A DNA stretch of 64,000 nucleotides, taken from the NCBI RefSeq assembly GCF_018687715.1, contig NC_056753.1:8978501-9042500 (forward strand), given 5' to 3'. The DNA comes from Carya illinoinensis (taxonomy: Eukaryota > Streptophyta > Magnoliopsida > Fagales > Juglandaceae). Below the pieces are notes generated by a model that was not told the origin of the DNA, searched no databases, and saw nothing but the letters and a program-made list of their open reading frames with translations. Positions 1 to 11,432 of this stretch are shown in pieces (position 1 is the stretch's first letter; each line of letters starts with the position of its first letter). The translations under genes were made by a program, and so were the position numbers.

Positions 1-847
1 TCGATTATGTCTAGGTGAAGTCAATGGTAGTTTATAGTGAGTTAGTTATTGCAAGATTAGATGTTATTCAAAATATAGGTAATGAGCTTGAAGTGTGGGA
101 TATCGGATAAAGGTTATAGGCGCTCTCGTTGGTTGGCTGGGAAGGACTTGGGCCTTTTGGAGATGTTCCTTATCTTCAGAAGAGACAGGTGTATTTTGGG
201 ATGATGTTATGTGTTTTCAAATTGGGGCCTAGAGGTTGATTAGTATTGGTTTCCGTCATCAATCAATGGATGTATTTTTGCAGAATGTTGATTTTCGTTT
301 AGGGCAGCGATGGTCAACTTAGGAATGAGTGGAGATTTGTGGTTTTTTGGAGGTATATGATTTTCTATGGAAAGGTGGTAAAGCTTTTCTTGTGATTAGG
401 TGTGGATTGAGCTTATACTTCATGATATTAATTTTGAGGACATAGCCTTTATGTATTTTGGTGAGTTATCAGAGTGAGCGCGAAAGCATGATTTTTGGAG
501 ATTCTTAGAAGTTCAAATTTTGTGTTGATTTTGAAAAATTAGTAGTGATTCGAAGTTTTAATGGGAGATTAATCTTTTGGTTGTGCAATTTGGTTTATGG
601 ATGGTTAACTTTGGAAGTGGCTATTAGTTTACTAAAGCTAAAATGGGATGAAAGTTTGGAAGGTAAAGCAGAGATGTCTTTGATATTAGTAATTTATGGT
701 GTGAAGATAATAACCTTTGGATTTGTTGGGAGTTGTCAATGATATGTATCTCTCAATTAGGTTAAGAGTTGTATCTTGTATCTTTTTGGCACTGATGGTT
801 GATCTTGCAAATTTCGAGGACGGAATTTGTTTTTAAGGGGGGAAGGA
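1..847 (+). mobile_element. 3' internal tail of a Ty3/gypsy element, cut by the window edge
   Basis: This stretch leads directly into the LTR at 848. It ends with a phrase typical of plant gypsy elements, a 'tttcgaggacggaattt' block followed by a purine tract. No reading frame longer than about 65 codons survives, and I recognise no integrase or chromodomain motif, so it is either non-coding 3' sequence or badly decayed pol. The rest of the element lies outside the window. Identification rests on position and on the polypurine/LTR junction, not on protein similarity. Confidence 0.6.
831..847 (+). other. Polypurine tract priming plus-strand synthesis
   Basis: The tract ttttaaggggggaagga ends exactly where the LTR begins with TG. 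This is the expected place and composition for the second-strand primer of an LTR retrotransposon. Confidence 0.75.
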
Positions 848-3000
848 TGTGATGACCCGCTTTTACGTGTATTTTCACTGAATGGTTGTTTTTAATTTAA
901 TTAATATATTGGTTTATTTATTTTAAATTATTGTATTTTAAATTGGTTTTAATTTATTTGATGTTGTGTTTAATTTATTTTAGTCGTTTTACGGTTTTTA
1001 AAATTTATTTTCGACGGATCAGTTTTTGGATTCCGGAGTAAGGACTGGACCTCATTTCTTTTCCCTCATCTTTTCTTTTCTTTTCTCTTTTTTTCTTTTT
1101 CTTTTTCTTTTTCTTTTTCCTTTTCCTTTCCTTTTTCTTTCTTTTCTTCTTCTTCCTTCTTCCTTCTCTCCCGCGTACGCCGAACAGCTCTCCCTCCCCT
1201 TCCCATCACCGCCTATTTGCCAGCCCAGTGCGCCGCCGTCTGGCCACTGTGTAATGCACCACCACCACCAAAATCTTTTCCTCCCACCAGAGATCATCCC
1301 CACCAATTTTCAGAGCCATCCAACCAGCCGTTAGCTGCCACGCACAGCTGGAAGTCACGGCACCAGTCCTGTTTTTCCTCTCTGTCGCCGATTGCTTTCT
1401 CAGCCCAGAACCGACGCTCGCCGGTGGCGTGGCCTACACCACCTACCCAGTTTTCTTCCCCTCTCACCGGTGAACATCCCCACCAAGTTTCACCTCCATC
1501 CGAGTCATCGTTAGCTGCCACGAGCTCCTCCAAGCCACACGATTTTTCACCGTTTTTGGCGCCATCGTTCCACCTCCGGCCACCATCTCTTCACAGCTTG
1601 TTCCTCTACCTCTTGCCGACCTAACCCAGCCAATTTCTGCCTCAATCCGTTGCCGGAGCAGCTCCCACGAGCTCAACTCTGTTCAGCTCCTTTAAGCTCC
1701 TCTACCGCCATTTCCACCACCACCCATGGCCAAAACTCGTTTCCCTTAACTTCATAAATATCTCAAGACCTTTCCCTATCAATTTCGTGTCTTGGTTTGT
1801 CCCTGTTCGAAAGGCTGTAAGTATTTTCCAAACTCTACTTTTAGATTTAAATATATTTTGCTCTTACAATAATTATTGGATTGGTTGGTTGATTCCAGAC
1901 TGAGTCCGAGGAGCTCGGGAGTCGGATGGATTGAGGACGGAGTTGTTGGGTTGATGTTGATGTTTGTTTGAGATATTTGTGCCTTGATGTTTCCATTGTA
2001 TAGTGCACGCATGTTCATGTTTAAAAAGGGAAAATCGGGTTTTTCGTGTAATTGCATGCATGTACATGTGTTTGTAAAATGAAAGCTGGGCTTGTAAGCG
2101 AGAAATGATTTATGGTATATGTGAACAGTTGGACTAACTGGTTTGAGTCAGAGGCACGTGTAGGGATGGTGGTAAACAGGGAGGTGGTAGAATCCCGCTT
2201 GTGATTCCCGCCTACAGTACACGCGTAGGGATGGTTGAAAACAGGGACGGTGGTAGAATCCCGCCTGCGGTGCACACGTAGGGATGGTGGTAAACAGGGA
2301 CGGTGGTAGAATCCCGCCTGTGATTCCTGCCTACGGTGCTGGCGTAGGGACGGTGGTGAGCAGGGATGGTAGTAGAGTCTCGCCTGTGATTCCCGCCTAT
2401 AGTGCTCTGATGGTCTGGTTTTTGGGCCATTATCGGGATAATGACGAGCTTATGTTTAAAGGATATGTTTTGGGCCGAATGAGACTTTTGGCGTGAGTTG
2501 GTGAGGAATACATTTTTGGGGCTAAATGGGATTTTGGCGTGCGTGAAAAAATGTGATTTTATGGAATGTGAGCATTTGCATTCTTTCCTGCATATTGTGA
2601 AGTTTATTATGTTTTTTTCTAGTTGTGTTTGAATTTTACTTACCTGCGATACCATTTTTGGTATCGTAGATTTTGGTGCAGAGATCGAAAAGGAGGAGGA
2701 GGCTGAGCCCAAGGATGCGACTCCGTCGGAGTTCTGAGTTGAAGTTAATATCTTATTGTTGCTTTGAATAATATTTGTGTTTTGTAATATTTTAATATGT
2801 AGGTTTTGAATGGCTTTGTATTAAACAATGAAAATTCTGGTACTTAGTTATATAACTTTCATTATCCACTGTGTTTTTCTTCATGCACATTTATTGCTTA
2901 CACACACTTGGCACTCGTCAATGGGGTGGTGACCCGTGATGTCACCATCCAGACGTCTCGATTTTCCCGTGTCCGTGTGTGGGGATTTGGGGGTGTCACA
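848..3000 (+). mobile_element. Long terminal repeat (3' LTR), Tekay/Del-like gypsy family
   Basis: The repeat begins TGTGATGACCCGC and ends GGTGTCACA, giving TG...CA ends with short inverted termini. A second copy with the same ends lies at 11433-13537 and a decayed third at about 46720-49005. Shared landmarks are a pyrimidine-rich block (here about 1060-1170), a 'ggttgattccgg/ccagactgagtc' phrase, a 'gaggaggctgagccc' phrase near the 3' end, and a closing 'cgtctcgatt' block. Because internal sequence and a polypurine tract precede it, this is a 3' LTR, not a solo LTR. Its central part carries a tandem array that the 11433 copy lacks. Reading frames inside it (for example the Phe/Ser-rich one at 1026-1334) are products of the pyrimidine tract. 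Confidence 0.85.
2160..2408 (+). repeat. Imperfect tandem repeat, four units of 53-66 bp inside the LTR
   Basis: Units start at 2160, 2225, 2278 and 2344. Each opens with 'gtagggayggt' and contains 'agaatcccgcctg'. The second unit lacks about 12 bp. The array is absent from the sister LTR at 11433-13537, so it arose or was lost after the copies diverged. Confidence 0.85.
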
Positions 3001-4436
3001 TGTTCTTTAAAAATAAATCATTCAAAATCTGTTGACTGTTCTTCGTCAGCTTAGGGGTTACCACTCTATTCTTAAACACTCCAAAGCTGACAAAGAAGTT
3101 TCATTAGGATAATATAACATGATATAATTCATGACATATGTGTGCAGTAAACTTTCATATGGAAATGACATTTATATGCAATATGCTTAAATGGTGAAAC
3201 TATCACATGTCATGTAAGTATGCACTCAATGTATCATATAACATAATATTTTATGCCCAAAATGACAATTATACATGAATGTGGCTTTTATCACTAAATT
3301 ATAAATAACTCATCAAGGGGTAAGTTAGATGCCAACTTACAATTTCTTGAGTTTGAAAGGTCGTAGCGGCTGAAATCAAATTCGTACTAATTAGAATTTA
3401 TACCACTATGGGAAGATGTTCAGAATCAAAAGGTTTCAAAAATGAATATTTACAAAATACACCTAAACTCTAAAAAATTGCCACTAAGGCCCTAAATTTT
3501 CACTATTTGCAAACAAACATCAAATTTAACTAAACTTCATGGACTTCATATCTTTCATATTCTATATCTATACCCTTAGAATTTTAAAATTTAAAGTGGA
3601 ACTAGTTCAAACATACCCAACCCGTGTCATGCACTCTAGTTGATGCTTAAGTATGTTTTCAACTATCCCTATGAATGCATACTTATGCAATTTTCTTTAA
3701 TCACAAATAATCATTATAGTCCTTAATGACATGATAGAAGCAAATTCTTGGGTGAGCGAGTTCATCCCAACACTTGATCATGGCTAAAAACCTTTTCATT
3801 AATGCTCCATTAATCAAGCAAGATGCTCTTAACCTAAATCATAAAGGCATGCTTATCAAATTCACTCAAAATATGTATTTTCATTCTTATCCGAATCACA
3901 AGACTTTATAAATGCTCATTGATCAACCCTAGGTGAAATAAATCAAAACTCCATGCCTTAATCATAATTTAATTAAAAGCCAAGCATGCTTGATGATCAA
4001 CACAAGGTAGAATCAAAACTTATCACGGCATGCTTTTAATCTCAAAATCAAACCTTCAATGATCATTCTAAGACATGAATAAATTATATTAAAATATGCT
4101 AAGACATGCCATATCCAAAATTTCCACTTAAAACAATTTAAACACTTAAACCATTCTTAATAAACCCGATTTTGAATTAAGCATGGTAATCTTTTCTAAG
4201 CTCAACCAAAATTCACTCCAACACTTGAAAAAAAAAGACTTGACATGTAAACTAAGATCTAGGGCAAGTAAACTTACAATTTTCGTAGCCCACTCAAGCT
4301 TCCAACACAAGAACACGAAGAATATTTGAACAATCACACCTTTTAGTTTCTCTCAAAACTTAGGGGGGAAGATGGCTCTCAATGCTCAAGAGGAGCTTGA
4401 AGATAAGATGTGGAGTAAATTGGGGTTTGGGTGGGT

Positions 4437-4465
<29 letters not shown>
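4437..4465 (+). repeat. Homopolymer of 29 G
   Basis: An uninterrupted run of 29 guanines, preceded by 'tttgggtgggt', sits about 15 bp from the minus-strand TATA box. On the minus strand it would be a C run just downstream of transcription start. The exact length may be unreliable because homopolymers of this size are often mis-sequenced. Confidence 0.9.
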
Positions 4466-4467
<2 letters not shown>

Positions 4468-4480
4468 TGAGGGTTGAAGG

Positions 4481-4491
4481 GGCTTTTTATA
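4481..4491 (-). promoter_or_regulatory. TATA box of the minus-strand LTR
   Basis: The minus strand reads TATAAAAAGCC, a strong plant TATA box, placed before a C-rich initiator region and a leader-like sequence. It is the best promoter signal in this LTR fragment. Confidence 0.6.
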
Positions 4492-4626
4492 GGCAAAAAT
4501 GGGGGAGGGGACGTTGGCTAAAGCCCATGGGGGTTGGGTAAAATGGGCGGTGGTGTAAGCAGCTGAAATTTCAACTTGCATGCATCACTTTGTGTCACTT
4601 GTGCAGAGTGAATAGTTCCCTAAAAC

Positions 4627-7600
4627 TGTAATGCCCGAGTCCTACTACGTAGACTTTTATGTTATTTCATTAATTCTTTTAAGTAAAATATTCTTTTATG
4701 TATTTTAAAATAAAGATTTAATTATTTTATTTTAAGATGGGTGTATTTTTACTTTTGAATGTGGTTTATTAAAATAAATCAAGGGCATGATTTTAAGACC
4801 CTGCAATATTTTCTCTTAAGCTCTTGAAATTTTTTTTATTATTCAAGAAATACCCCAAGCAATGTCCACCCTTGGATTGGTAGGCCGTGAAAAGCACTTT
4901 TCTAGAATTTGATCGCCACCCTTCATCCATTAGCTTATGAATGAAGATGCCCAAAAATTACTTAATCCTCTTTTCCCATTAAACTGTCGGCCTCTAAGTA
5001 GCAAAGAGAAAATTTCTTCTCCTCCAATCCCTAGCCAACTCCCTCACCCCCTTCCATCCTCTTCTCTTTTCCTTTCCCAAGAGATCAAAACTTCCTCTTC
5101 TTCATCTCCAAGCCGAGTGTGCCTCATCTCTACCCATTTTCAATTTTTGTTCAAAGCTTAAATCCAAAGCTTGTTTTCATCTTCCAAAGGGTGAAATCTT
5201 GAAGGTGATAAGCTTTTGATTCCCTTCCTAGCATGATTTCCATATGGGTTTCAATTTTCATCACTAGACTCACCTATTCATGTCTCGGTTTTGGGGGTAA
5301 CACCGTGCTATCATTTGGTTCTTCATCTACAAGGCTATACCACTATTTGGTCCTCCACTTTGCATCTTGAAATGAGTTAAGGGCTTAAGGTAAAAACCCT
5401 ACCTTGACCTGTTTGATTTTAGTTTGATTTTGGAGGCTAACTAAGTTGTTTTACCTTGTATTTTAATTATAGTTATTATCTATGCTATCAATAAATGTGG
5501 ATGCTCTGTTTTTGGCCCAAATTCAGTGTGTTGAAGCTATCTTGATATGTATTTTCTTATCATTCAAAAATGGTATTTTTGCTATTTAATTTTATTAGTC
5601 ATAAGTGTTGTTAGTTGATCTTTTGATATATATATATATATTGATGCCATGTGTTTTGTGTTGAGGTCTAGTTGGTGACTTGTTTTCAGGATGCTAGAGG
5701 ATCGATTTAAAGGTTTGGCTTGGTTCCTTGTAATTTTATAGCTTGCTTCTAAAAGATATTAAATGAGTATATTATAATCTTGGATGTTTAAAATTTTCAA
5801 GTTCACTTAATGGGTTTAACCTAACCGTTTTCATGTTATGTTTAATCAAATAATTATGTTTTTACAAACTTTCCTTTAATATTGGTGTCACTAGATTTGT
5901 AAAATGGGTTGGTATTAAGAGGGGGTGATTAAAGGTGCAAAAGGTACTATAGTTTGCAAGCTGTCCAACAAGTAGAAAATTTCAGATATATTCCCTGTTT
6001 TAGATGCCAAAAGTAGCCCTTGGTTGCCCTTCTCCCAATTTATTTCCACCCAAACCAAAGGCCAATCGTTTGCAAGTTAGCCCTTTTTTCTAATGAGGAA
6101 CACAACTGGCTATTTTAAAAGGGGCATGTTCCTAAAATTATATAGCCTATCCGAGATACCAAAACTGTCCCAACCATCTTTATTAGCAATTTCCAGATTT
6201 GAGCTTTTATTTCCATTAATTCCAAAGTAAGCTTAAATCAAATAAACATTGTTAAACCTATAAGTTCTCAACTACCTTTCCATGTAAAATACCCAATTGG
6301 CGCTTTCATGGACAGCTAGCATGTTTTGTATTAATTATATTATTCCTATAAGTTAAGGTGAGAAGTAGTCATTGGGTTAAGGCTAAGTGTAAAAAGGGAC
6401 GTTAAGTTACAATGTCGTGGCTTTCTTGTTTAGAAGGGAAGGCTAAAGAATATTGAATGAGTATTGACATGCTTTTGTTATTTATTGGAATAAGGCCTAT
6501 TACGAAGTCAGAAAATATTGAATTGGACCATAGAGGTAAGTAGCTTTTTCTTTTCTTTTCTTTTTCTTTTTCTTTTTCTTTTTTTAAAGAAAGAGACGAA
6601 TGTCACATGTCCATGAGTGACCCCCTGCCAATTTTATATAGAGGTAAGTAGCTATGACCATGCTTCTTACACCAAGTTCTCTTTATGAAAAGAATGTCTC
6701 TCTCTTATTGCAAATCTTCTTCTAAAGAAAGGGAATGTTTTCTTTATGAAATTAAATTAAATAATTTATAAAATTATGCTATGTATGATGTTCAAAGGTA
6801 TAAAGTATGTAATGACCCTTCTTGGCAGCCCCTTTTTATGCACTCCAAATATCTAAGTGTATGCATGTGATGGATGACTATACATAATATCTATTGTCTT
6901 TATTTCATGAAAAGAAATGTTGAGGCTTATGTCTTATGCTTTAAGTGCTGCTTTAAGCGACCAAAAAAAAAAAAAAAAAAGTTTGAAAATGTCCCTATGA
7001 ACCGAGGTCTTTAAATGATGCCATGAACTGATGTTTAAAGATGCTATAAACTGATGTTTACGATGATGCTCATGTTTATGCTCTTAAAGAATGTTTTCAA
7101 TGTTGAGGTTTAAGCCTATTTTTTTAAATGATGTCTATGAATTGAATGGACTAAAAAAGAATAAATGAAAATGATTGAAAGAGCTTAATGAACTGAACAA
7201 ATGAATTAAAGGACTGGAAGTTTTAATGTATGAAAATACGTAATGGACATATGAATGAAAGGGTACCAAAGGAATGGGCAGATTGGAATGCCAAGTAAGC
7301 AGTACTGGTAGTGCACCTAGTGCTACCCCCTGACTAAAAAGGATTCCCAACCCTTTTCCATGGGTGGAGTCTAGGTCCAGAGGAAGACCGCTAACCCTCA
7401 CACACAGGGCAGTAATAGTGCGTGCCGGCAAAAGGAAAGTAAAACATGAAAGCATAGTTATTTCTCATAAATGTTTATTCATGAAAGTATTGTTTATTCC
7501 TTAAAATGTTTATGCATGAAAGAATTGGCTAATTCTCAAATGCTTTTGTATGCATGTTTTCAAAAGAAAAAGAATGGATGATTATTACGTTAACAACATG

Positions 7601-9095
7601 GTGTATTGCTTATTGAGTATTCAATTCACTTTTTGTTTATGTTTTAATCATCCAGGAAATGATGAAGAGGCTGGGGAGCAAGGCATTAATGCAGAGGGAG
7701 AGGTAGACACTTAGTGTCTTTCCTGTTGGTTCGACCTTATGATGAGAACAAGTTAAGTAGCGATTCCACCCTTGTTACAAAAACTACCATGAATTCATCA
7801 AGTCAGGTACTACAATGATTCTAAGGGTGTTGGTCAGGTCATGGTGCAGAAGGAAGAAGAGAAAAATAAACAAAAACCAAACATGAAGCTGATGGGTTCA
7901 AGGATGGCTGTTTGGACAGTTTTGATCATGGCCTTGACTCATCCTCTTATCCTCTCTTCAAGGTTGTTTTGTGTAGATCATAAGCCATTCTTGGAAGGCT
8001 TTTACAGGTGAGAGAATGGTGCTTGGTTGGCTACCAAGTGATCATGAAATGATAGCTCAAAAGAAAGGGGTGAAGGGAAGTGGGTTGCCGAAGTAAGGAT
8101 GAATTGATGCCTTCGGCTTGGTGCCTTGTTTGGGTGGGAAAAACTGGTCAAATGCTTATGATTACCATGAGAGCCTCTTGGGGATTGGGTGGTGATGGAG
8201 GTGGCATGTGATGGTGGCTTAGCCATGGAGGTGGTGGTTTCCATCTAACTAGTGCTTAAGGTTCAATTGGTTTGGGGTTATGGTTTGGTTCTTGAAACCA
8301 AATTCGTCCAAGGCTTGGTTTAGTTCAAAAGAGATCATATGAGGTGTTTAAATACAATAGTGTTTTTGAGAAAAAGGTACAAAAATATTGGACTAGGAGC
8401 AAATCAATCCATTGCACACAAAGGCACACATGAGTGCAATTGGTGTAGTTTGGGGTTTGATATGTCATTTCTTTTAATGACATGTGTGGAGGTTTATCTA
8501 GGGAATATGATCTAAGAAGGATACAATTGAACAATGAAACAAGAAAATTTCAGATCAAAAAGGCTAAAAAGATTAAAAAAGAAAATTAAGCTCCAAAACA
8601 TAGTTTAAAGATCACTAATTATGGGTAAGTTGATTAATGGTATTAACCAAATTTCAAAACTTAATTTGAGTTCAAAAACTCACTTAGGGTATGATATGAG
8701 CTTGAGGAAGGAGTATTGGGCTTCAAATTGAAGAGTAAATAGAAGCAAAATAAGGCTTTGGGCCTACAAGACCTTAAAGGGCCATGGGTGTTAGTGGAGG
8801 TTTTATCGGCTTTAGGTGTTGATGGGAGGCCTTGTTTCCTTTAAGAGATTATGAGAGGTCTCAAGATCTACAAAGATGAAGCTTGAAAGGTTTACTTTAA
8901 CATAATTGGGCCATGGGTCAAACCTAACATTCTAAATTTCTAAGAGTCTTACTAGGATTACTAATGGGCTTACTTCTCTTAAACTTCATGCTTAATAATT
9001 AATGACACTGAGTGCCATAGTCTAAATAAATCTAACAATTCCCAATGAAATAAGTAAATAAAATAAATAAACAACAAAATAATATAATAATAATA

Positions 9096-9148
<53 letters not shown>

Positions 9149-9236
9149 GAAAAAAATATTTAAAGCCCAAAATCATAAGTTTAAGCTAAGGGCGTTTAAA
9201 GATTAATCCTAATGGTTAATTAGGCGAGGTGTTACA
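4627..9236 (+). mobile_element. Probable 4.6 kb LTR (solo or truncated) of a Tekay/Del-like element
   Basis: The segment begins TGTAATGCCCGAG and ends GAGGTGTTACA, so its ends are inverted (TGTAA...TTACA) and TG...CA. Inside are features common in large gypsy LTRs: a pyrimidine-rich leader-like block near 4937-5160, 'cccaacccttttccatgggtgg' style sequence near 7350, and an 'aggaaatgatgaagaggctgg' block near 7656 that resembles the end region of the 2.1 kb LTR family. No internal coding domain is present. The five bases on either side (aaaac and tgaat) do not match, so either the duplication is lost or this arose by recombination between elements. Simple repeats inside include A19 at about 6962 and an AAT microsatellite. 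Confidence 0.55.
9080..9148 (+). repeat. AAT/ATA microsatellite
   Basis: A run of about 69 bp of (AAT)n with two short interruptions. It accounts for the Leu/Tyr-rich minus-strand frame at 8979-9176, which is not a gene. Confidence 0.9.
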
Positions 9237-11427
9237 TGAATTCTAATTAAACCCAATTTTAACTTAGCATTTAATCACTTCCAAATGCTATTAACCACTC
9301 AAATGCATATTATTACAGGCTTATTTGTTTTTTCAATCCTTGGTAATTTTATTGGGCCAAGAAAAATTGGATTTGAGCTTAATAGTAACCCAAACCCCAT
9401 TGAAACTCTAAATGGAAGCCCACTTGGTTAAAACCCATTAAGACCCATGAAATTGAGCCACCAAGGCAAAACTTGTGGAGGAAGTTTCGCTACCCAAGTT
9501 AGCCCCAAATAGTGGTTGATAGGAAGGACAACAGCCACCTCACCCCTTCCCTCTCACACGATAGCAGCACATGGTTTTGGCTGACACCCCATCACTCAAA
9601 GTGTTTTTCACACACCTCTTATCACCCCTTCAAATGCTTAAGTGTCATCCTTGTCTATTCTCCTTGCATTTGGTCACTTTTCAAGCCTTTCTTGAGGAGA
9701 AAACTAGAGGAGCTCTTAGAAAGCTTTTTTGACTTAGCTTGCTCGACTTTTTGAAGCTATTGTAAGTGTTTCCTCATGAAGTACCCTTCCCATTAGTTGT
9801 TCCTCTTCAAATCTAGTTTCTGTTGGTATGTTTTTTTTAATGATTTTCATGGTTATTTGATGGGTGAAAGTTGGTTTAAGTATGAAGTGGTTATTCTGGA
9901 TGATAGTTTGGACAATATGTGATATTTTGATAATTTTGACTAAGTTATTGACAAGATCTGGGCTAATTTTTTTATGGATTATATTTAACATGCTAATATA
10001 CAAGTTTGATGAAGATTATTTGCATGTTATAAGTTTTTTATGAGAGTTTTGCAAAGATCTAAAAAGTTGAAAATTTAGAGTTTGAAAACAGATTCTATTT
10101 TGACTGAGCTTGAATCTTTTGTGGTGAAAGCATGCTCAAAAGGCTTTAATATTCAGATATGATGCTCCTAGGACTTTGACCTACATGTTAGGATGTTAGT
10201 TGGAGGATTTATGGTGTTTTTGTTAGAGATACAAACTTTCATGCATGAAAGGTTTGGATAGGTCTTGTATTTGAGGTTTTCAGGTAGATCTATGTTTTGA
10301 TTCAAATTTTGCCACATAATCTTAGTTTTGATGCTTAGATATATTCTAAGAATTGGTTATTAGCCATATTATTTTGATAATTTATGATTTATTTCATAAT
10401 ATGTTTTGGATCTAAGGGTTTGATCAAAACCAAACCACATAGTTTTTGGTTTTGGTGAAAGGGTGAAAACTGAATGTATCAAGTGTGATTTTGTGACTTT
10501 TTGTGGCTTGATGATTGAAAGCATGATAGTTCTTAGAAATGTGTTATGAATATATTGAGGGTATGTTATTAAATTTTTAGAGTCCTTGGAGTTGTTTTGA
10601 AAAGACATAAAACCTTGAACATCAAGGGTTGTTCTTAAGGTTACATACTTGAAGTTTTATATTGAAGAAATTTGTGATTTTGTGATGTAAGTTTTGTTGA
10701 TTGTTTGAGTATGTGATTTGAGCATATGATATGATTTTTTTATGTTGCATATTTTGGTTTAAGCATGAAAAATGAGGTTTGATAGAATTGTGCATATACA
10801 TGTTTCGGCCTATTAATGGTTGACCTACTTGTAATGTATTTTAAACTTTTCTAGTTAGATATTTGGATTTAGGACTAAATTTACATGAAGAATATAAATT
10901 TTGATGAGTTTTGGAGTTAGGATGCGAAATCCTTAAGTTAGGGGCAATTGGTGCAGTTCAATGATTAAGCATGATTAATTATTGTTCAATAATTAAGCAT
11001 GATTAATAAAAGTGACCATATAGGTGCTACACGATTCCCCTTGATCTGTGTGTCCCTGCTAATTACTGTATCACAATACAGATATCCGCACCAATTGTGA
11101 GTGCGTTAACATACATGTCAGTTCATGTTCAATTTCAGTCAATTAACGCCAGTTCAAGTCCAATTCATATTCAGCTCACATTCAGCTTTATGTCATGTTT
11201 TGTTCACGTCAGCTTAGTTCTTTTCATGCGATAATAGCCAAATTGTATATAATTTTAGTATTTGAAATAAAGTATTTTTACAAATATGTAGCGTTAATTC
11301 TTATATTTTTTTTAATCTGAAAATATTTATTTTTGTTTTAAAGGAGTAGTAAAAATATAAGCTAAATGTAAAAGGATGAGCAAGAAAAAGATAAAAGAAA
11401 CAAAACTGGACTCCAGGGAGTAGTGCA
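9237..11427 (+). mobile_element. Diverged fragment of the large (4.3-4.7 kb) LTR family
   Basis: From 9350 ('gggccaagaaaaattgg') to about 10940 this runs parallel, in the same order, to 34560-36190 of the full LTR at 33815-38158, including the 'catggttatttgatgggt' and 'gtgaaatccttaagttagggg' landmarks. The first kilobase of the LTR is missing because the 4627-9236 repeat abuts it. After 10945 it diverges, although 11110-11230 still contains the 'gttcatgttca' type of low-complexity repeat typical of this family. There is no coding potential. Confidence 0.6.
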
Positions 11428-11432
11428 CGGAA

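Larger units (their letters stand above)
3001..4626 (-). mobile_element. Partial LTR of a gypsy-type element, minus strand
   Basis: Read on the minus strand, this region has the layout of an LTR promoter and leader: a TATA box (TATAAAAAGCC, 4481-4491), a C-rich run, a leader with 'ttgagagaaac' and then 'gtaagtttacttgccc', followed by AT-rich sequence to 3001. No long reading frame exists. I see neither a clean terminus at the right nor a target duplication. It abuts two other LTRs, so it is probably a truncated remnant. The family is uncertain. Confidence 0.5.

Noticed and set aside
1026..1624. Overlapping frames on both strands in the pyrimidine-rich part of the LTR (Phe/Ser/Pro-rich)
   Set aside because: Composition follows the CT tract and the frames lie inside an LTR whose sister copy has different, non-homologous frames.
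4937..5161. Ser/Pro-rich 74-residue frame
   Set aside because: It lies in a leader-like pyrimidine-rich block of a probable LTR and has no domain.
8979..9176. Leu/Tyr-rich frame resembling a membrane peptide
   Set aside because: It is simply the translation of an AAT microsatellite.
4622..9241. Target-site duplication for the 4.6-kb LTR
   Set aside because: Flanking pentamers aaaac and tgaat do not match, so I do not call it a verified solo LTR.
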